A stretch of 8,252 bases of DNA, taken from the NCBI GenBank assembly GCA_030637775.1, contig DAOWFY010000082.1:1-8252 (forward strand), written 5' to 3'. The DNA comes from a bacterium. Lineage in GTDB: Bacteria > Ratteibacteria > UBA8468. Both the position numbers and the translations under genes were made by a program. Under the pieces are notes generated by a model. The model was not told where the DNA came from, made no database searches, and saw only the letters and a program-made list of their open reading frames with translations. Below are positions 5,281 to 8,252 of the stretch, piece after piece; position 1 is the first letter of the stretch, and every line of letters starts with the position of its first letter.

Positions 5281-6333
5281 ATGATAAATTTTAAGAACAC
5301 TATTTTAGAGTATTTCAAGACACTTGATTCATCTTTAGAAAAGTTTTCCATTAAAAGTGAAGGCAATATCACAAGGCTGCCCCTGTGGACCCTCACTCAT
5401 AGAGAAATATGTTTAGGTCTCAATGAAAGTAAGAGTTTTTTGATAATAAAGGTCATTCCTAACGATAAATTACAAAAGGATAGAATAGTAGAGAAAAAAA
5501 TGACTTCTCAAGAAGATGTGGCTGGAATTCTAAGTCCATTAGAAGCTGATTTTTCAATAAATAAATTGCCGAAAAATAACTTTGTGATGTTTGAAGGTAT
5601 AACTGTTACAGAAGCAAATAATCCCCTTGCAAAACCTGTTATGGAATTTCCAGGCGTCATCGGGTGGGGTAATTTAGAAAGTGCATTGAATTCTTTCAGT
5701 GTAATTGAAGCAAAAAAGGGGGCAATCAATTTATGGAATAATGCTTTGCATAATAGACCAAGAACGGAATCATTCATTCACGAAACACGACTTGTTTTTA
5801 CTAAGTTTAGCCTTTTGATGAAAAGAAAGGCATTTTTGGAAAGAAAAATCCATCGATTTATTAACGCACATCGGGATATCTTACTTCCAAATTTCAAAAA
5901 TTGCTTTTTTGAGATTAAGCTAAAGTTAGGCAAGGAATTTAGGAAGGCAGACTTTATAATTGAAAGAGAAGAGGGCATACCGGCCCTTTTAATAGAACTC
6001 GAAAACCCTTCTTATAGAATGTTTAGAAAAGATGGAGAATTGACCGCTGAAGCAAACCATGCACGGAGCCAAATAGCAGAATGGGTTAGATTTATTGAAC
6101 AAAACCCTCAAATAAATGCAAGTGGGCCATTATACTTCTTGAATGGTCGTAAAGACAGACTTGTAATTATGGGGCGGGGATTAAATAACAGAAAAAAGAT
6201 GATTGATTCGAAATATACCGACACGACTATGTGGACTTATAACTTATTTCTAGAACAAGCGAAGAGTAAATGGAATGATATTATTAATAACCAATGCCAA
6301 ACTATTGGCATAGAGAGAATAACTCCTTTTTAG
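5281..6333 (+). CDS. Shedu/DUF4263-like PD-(D/E)XK nuclease, probable defence protein
   Basis: The 350-aa product has an unrecognised N-terminal half (1-180) and a C-terminal part resembling the Shedu (SduA/DUF4263) nuclease domain. E187 lies in a helix (FLERKIHRFINAH) before LLPNF. A strand follows with D224 (RKADFIIERE), then E239 in LLIELENPS. Next come MFRKDGELTAEANHARSQIAEW with H260, Q264 and W268, and late strands (GPLYFLNGRK, RLVIMGRG). D224 and E239 fit the metal site of PD-(D/E)XK enzymes. The usual lysine of E-x-K is replaced by E241 (E-L-E). Shedu proteins are single-gene anti-phage nucleases, so a defence role is likely by family. ATG 5281 is used; there is no clear Shine-Dalgarno, and the frame is closed by TAA at 5263. 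The gene is A+T-rich and lies between two direct copies of a decayed reading frame. Confidence 0.72.
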   Translation: MINFKNTILEYFKTLDSSLEKFSIKSEGNITRLPLWTLTHREICLGLNESKSFLIIKVIPNDKLQKDRIVEKKMTSQEDVAGILSPLEADFSINKLPKNNFVMFEGITVTEANNPLAKPVMEFPGVIGWGNLESALNSFSVIEAKKGAINLWNNALHNRPRTESFIHETRLVFTKFSLLMKRKAFLERKIHRFINAHRDILLPNFKNCFFEIKLKLGKEFRKADFIIEREEGIPALLIELENPSYRMFRKDGELTAEANHARSQIAEWVRFIEQNPQINASGPLYFLNGRKDRLVIMGRGLNNRKKMIDSKYTDTTMWTYNLFLEQAKSKWNDIINNQCQTIGIERITPF

Positions 6334-6388
6334 AAATAGGTGTTAATTATCCATAGCATAGATATAGTTGGATAAATAAATAATCCTA

Positions 6389-6561
6389 ATGCACTTAAAA
6401 TTAAGCAGGATCCCGGGAATCGCTAGATCCTGTATTTCCCCGCAAATCCCTGAAAACCGCCTCTACATTTGCGTTTTAAGAGGTTTTCCCAAAGTAAGGA
6501 AGGGTATAGCACCCCTGAAATCAGGGGTTTAGAGGACCACAAGGCAGCGGTATTAAAGTGA
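6389..6561 (+). pseudogene. Decayed ORF, copy B of the duplicated unknown gene fragment
   Basis: It occupies most of the 232-bp gap between two genes. An ATG at 6389 opens a frame reading MHLKLSRIPGIARS, then IPENRLYICVLRGFPKVRKG, ending prematurely at TAG 6530-6532 inside an inserted segment. Leaving out 17 nt (6509-6525) restores KGIGLEDHKAAV in line with copy A; this ends at TGA 6559-6561, where similarity to A has already stopped. Over about 127 aligned bases (excluding the insertion) roughly 75% match copy A, and many differences are transitions. There is no Shine-Dalgarno. The family is not recognised. It is most likely non-functional, though a 47-aa peptide could still be read. Confidence 0.5.
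6511..6528. repeat. Small perfect palindrome inserted in copy B
   Basis: CCCCTGAAATCAGGGG (6512-6527), extended by one A/T pair, forms an 8-bp stem with an AA loop. Most of it lies in a 17-nt segment (6509-6525) that copy A lacks, so A shows the empty site. No T-run follows, arguing against a terminator. Confidence 0.65.
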
Positions 6562-6565
6562 ATAT

Positions 6566-7672
6566 ATGAATATTGATCGATGGATTTCATGTATTTCGGA
6601 AGCTTATGGAATAACCGGGGGAATACTCTCGCCCTATGCAAAGGAAGTGCTCTTAGGGAAATTACCTGGAAATAATCTAAGTAAATCTCAAAATGACATC
6701 GTTGAAGAAACGCGGGAAGTAATCAGACGCTACTTTTTCAGAAAAGCTGCCCACGGAGAAATATTCGGCCCAATTAGTCGGATTAAGGAAAAATTTGGAA
6801 ATTCTGTCGAAGAAAATTATAGCTTATCAAGCGGACCATTTGTAGATATGGCAAAAACATATTGGACCTATAAAATAGAGGCAGAAGATCTGTTGCCAAA
6901 ATATCATAACCTTGCTTTGTCGCAAGTTTTATTACAGATCGAAGGAGATATTGCAAGTATATTTTTCCCCACTCCAGGACCAATGGTAATTTGGGTGAGG
7001 CAACGAAGAGAAACGCAACGGCAATTGCTCAAACAATATGCTCCAGAAATTGATATTGGCACCTTTTTAGAGAATAATCCTATTTTAGGTACCTCAAAGG
7101 GGTCTATTTCTAAGAAAGTCTTTAGTGAGAAAATATGGATAAGATGTCTAAACTCTGGGTGTTTACAATTCCTCAAAGTGCCCAATACAGTTAAAGCATT
7201 ACAAGTTACCTGTCCGAAATGCAATAAGAGGTTTAGATTTCCATCAGAAGAACTTGAATGGTTAAATCGGTTAGAGCCCCATATTCATCCCGAACCATAC
7301 AAAATTAAAGAGTTAGAGGACATTCGCCAACTTTATGGTATCCCGCACGAAATATTTGCCATGCGAGTTTTGGGCTCACCTTGGGCTACACGCCGGGTTC
7401 AAGAGAGTATTTATGCATACAATCGTGAAAAGATGCCAAGAGCGTCAGAGAAAGAATTGCTGAGGACTGTGTTTGTATCGCGAGCACTTCCTAAAGAGCC
7501 TTTTGGGTTGGGAATGACCGAAGAAGAAATTGATGAATCTATGGAATCAATTAACTCTTTAGAAGATTTGGTAAATTATTTTATTACAAGAGATGAAGCT
7601 GAAAAGCCTGCGGCTCCCGATCCACTTGGAATCGGAGCGAAAATAGATGAAATATTATCAAAGGAAAATTAA
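6566..7672 (+). CDS. Zinc-ribbon protein of unknown function
   Basis: I do not recognise this 368-aa protein. It looks soluble. Residues 1-185 are mostly helical (IVEETREVIRRYFFRK, MVIWVRQRRETQRQLLKQYAPE). A zinc ribbon sits at 190-226, with C194/C199 and C216/C219 around IRCLNSGCLQFLKVPNT and VTCPKCNKRFRFPSE, close to the common L-K-V-P type ribbon. The C-terminal part (240-345) is helical and charged and ends in a flexible acidic tail with DPLGIGAKIDEILSKEN. ATG 6566 has no clear Shine-Dalgarno; the GTG at 6558 is out of frame. The 3' end overlaps the following membrane-protein gene by 26 nt, so the two are likely coupled and may act together. It lies 232 bp after the Shedu-like gene, separated from it by a decayed ORF, so joint transcription with that gene is uncertain. 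Confidence 0.75.
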   Translation: MNIDRWISCISEAYGITGGILSPYAKEVLLGKLPGNNLSKSQNDIVEETREVIRRYFFRKAAHGEIFGPISRIKEKFGNSVEENYSLSSGPFVDMAKTYWTYKIEAEDLLPKYHNLALSQVLLQIEGDIASIFFPTPGPMVIWVRQRRETQRQLLKQYAPEIDIGTFLENNPILGTSKGSISKKVFSEKIWIRCLNSGCLQFLKVPNTVKALQVTCPKCNKRFRFPSEELEWLNRLEPHIHPEPYKIKELEDIRQLYGIPHEIFAMRVLGSPWATRRVQESIYAYNREKMPRASEKELLRTVFVSRALPKEPFGLGMTEEEIDESMESINSLEDLVNYFITRDEAEKPAAPDPLGIGAKIDEILSKEN

Positions 7673-8252
7673 GGAAAGGACAAAATCACATCGGGCAAGA
7701 AGAGCAATCGTAGGTATTTTGGGTGGAGGGATAGGATTTGGATCTATGAGCATTCTAAATTCATTAGGAGTAAGAAACTTATCACCTGAAATATTTGACG
7801 TATTACTCAAAACATTTCGTGGAGTGATTTTTGTAACAGCACAAGTTGTAGTCGTTTTAGGTATTGCAGGAGTAATCGCAGGTATTCTTGTTGATATTGT
7901 TTGTCACCGAACTCAAAGAAAAACTAGGGGAGTAACAAGATTTGTGTTAACAGGTATAGGCTATATAATTGGAATAGGCTTTGGAGCATTAGGTTTAGGA
8001 GGAATTAGTGGATACTTGAGTAACGAGAGAAAATATAGAAAGTTTTTGATGTTTGCCATACCTTCTTTTTTACCAGTGCCCAGATTTAAGTCTCCTTTTG
8101 CTCGCTTTTATGGCCGTGAGTATCTGGATGATGAGTCAAAAGAAGTAGGCAAGAACTGGCTTGAGCCAGATTTTGCACTCACTGCAGCTATTATTATCCC
8201 AATATTATTAGGGATGATAGAAAGTATTAAAGCGTCCTTTTGGGCAGGAATC
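7647..8252 (+). CDS. Multi-pass membrane protein of unknown function, 3'-partial
   Basis: A frame from ATG 7647 stays open for 202 codons to the end of the window. GGAG at 7634-7637, 9 nt upstream inside the previous gene, supports this start; an AAGGAAAGGA at 7671-7680 has no ATG or GTG at a useful distance. A basic N-terminus (KYYQRKIKERTKSHRARR) is followed by glycine-rich hydrophobic segments at about 20-38, 59-85 and 99-124. A possible fourth is at 133-144, and another at 177-195 (FALTAAIIIPILLGMIES). A polar stretch with several charges (about 146-172) separates the last two. It is an integral inner-membrane protein with four or five segments; no transport or enzyme motif is recognised. 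The overlap with the zinc-ribbon gene suggests a functional pair. Confidence 0.78.
   Translation, partial: MKYYQRKIKERTKSHRARRAIVGILGGGIGFGSMSILNSLGVRNLSPEIFDVLLKTFRGVIFVTAQVVVVLGIAGVIAGILVDIVCHRTQRKTRGVTRFVLTGIGYIIGIGFGALGLGGISGYLSNERKYRKFLMFAIPSFLPVPRFKSPFARFYGREYLDDESKEVGKNWLEPDFALTAAIIIPILLGMIESIKASFWAGI

Noticed and set aside
6423-6641. Minus-strand ORF of 72 codons across copy B and the start of the zinc-ribbon gene
   Set aside because: It overlaps better supported plus-strand coding sequence, has no ribosome binding site and has no recognisable family features.
1-8252. CRISPR arrays, tRNA, rRNA and riboswitches
   Set aside because: No regularly spaced repeats, no tRNA-like cloverleaf with CCA or T-loop pattern, no rRNA segments and no recognised riboswitch core were seen on reading both strands.

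Overview
The window looks like bacterial chromosome. It carries Shine-Dalgarno sites, a GAF-type sensor kinase, a single-domain response regulator, a RAYT-type Y1 transposase and a HicB-like protein. The strain cannot be named. A bacterial endonuclease Q next to two-component genes, RAYT elements and decayed accessory genes would suit an uncultured, possibly anaerobic or thermophilic lineage, but that is a guess. Two parts are visible: a better conserved left half (1 to about 4670) and a visibly more A+T-rich accessory stretch (about 4670 to 8252).

Left half. A transglutaminase-like protein (5' end outside the window) overlaps a soluble GAF-histidine kinase by ATGA, so the two are probably one operon. 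Directly at the kinase stop codon begins a compact mobile unit, 1940-2950. It is bounded by perfect 21-bp inverted repeats and carries one Y1 (HUH) transposase of the REP-associated type. The right repeat encodes the transposase's last residues and its stop. A lone receiver-domain response regulator follows on the minus strand, convergent with the kinase. Between it and the next gene lie two divergent promoters. The plus-strand gene is an apparently complete endonuclease Q (PHP domain, four-cysteine zinc site, C-terminal sliding-clamp-like motif), a repair enzyme for deaminated bases, and it may be read from a nearly leaderless mRNA.

Right half. A HicB-type antitoxin-like gene has a strong ribosome binding site but no recognisable HicA partner. 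It is followed by a broken open reading frame (copy A). A Shedu/DUF4263-like nuclease gene comes next, then a second broken copy of the same reading frame (copy B). The two copies flank the nuclease gene in direct orientation, about three quarters identical. They are frameshifted by different lesions at the same place: a lost G in A, and a 17-nt insertion carrying a perfect palindrome in B. After copy B come two overlapping genes of unknown function: a zinc-ribbon protein of 368 aa and a multi-pass membrane protein that runs off the window and remains open to the last base.

How they may work together. The left half combines signalling and repair genes disturbed by a RAYT insertion. The right half has the look of a defence or stress island: antitoxin-like gene, Shedu-like nuclease, and an unknown cytosolic plus membrane gene pair. 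The last pair is the best candidate here for an undescribed system, but that is inference from layout only.
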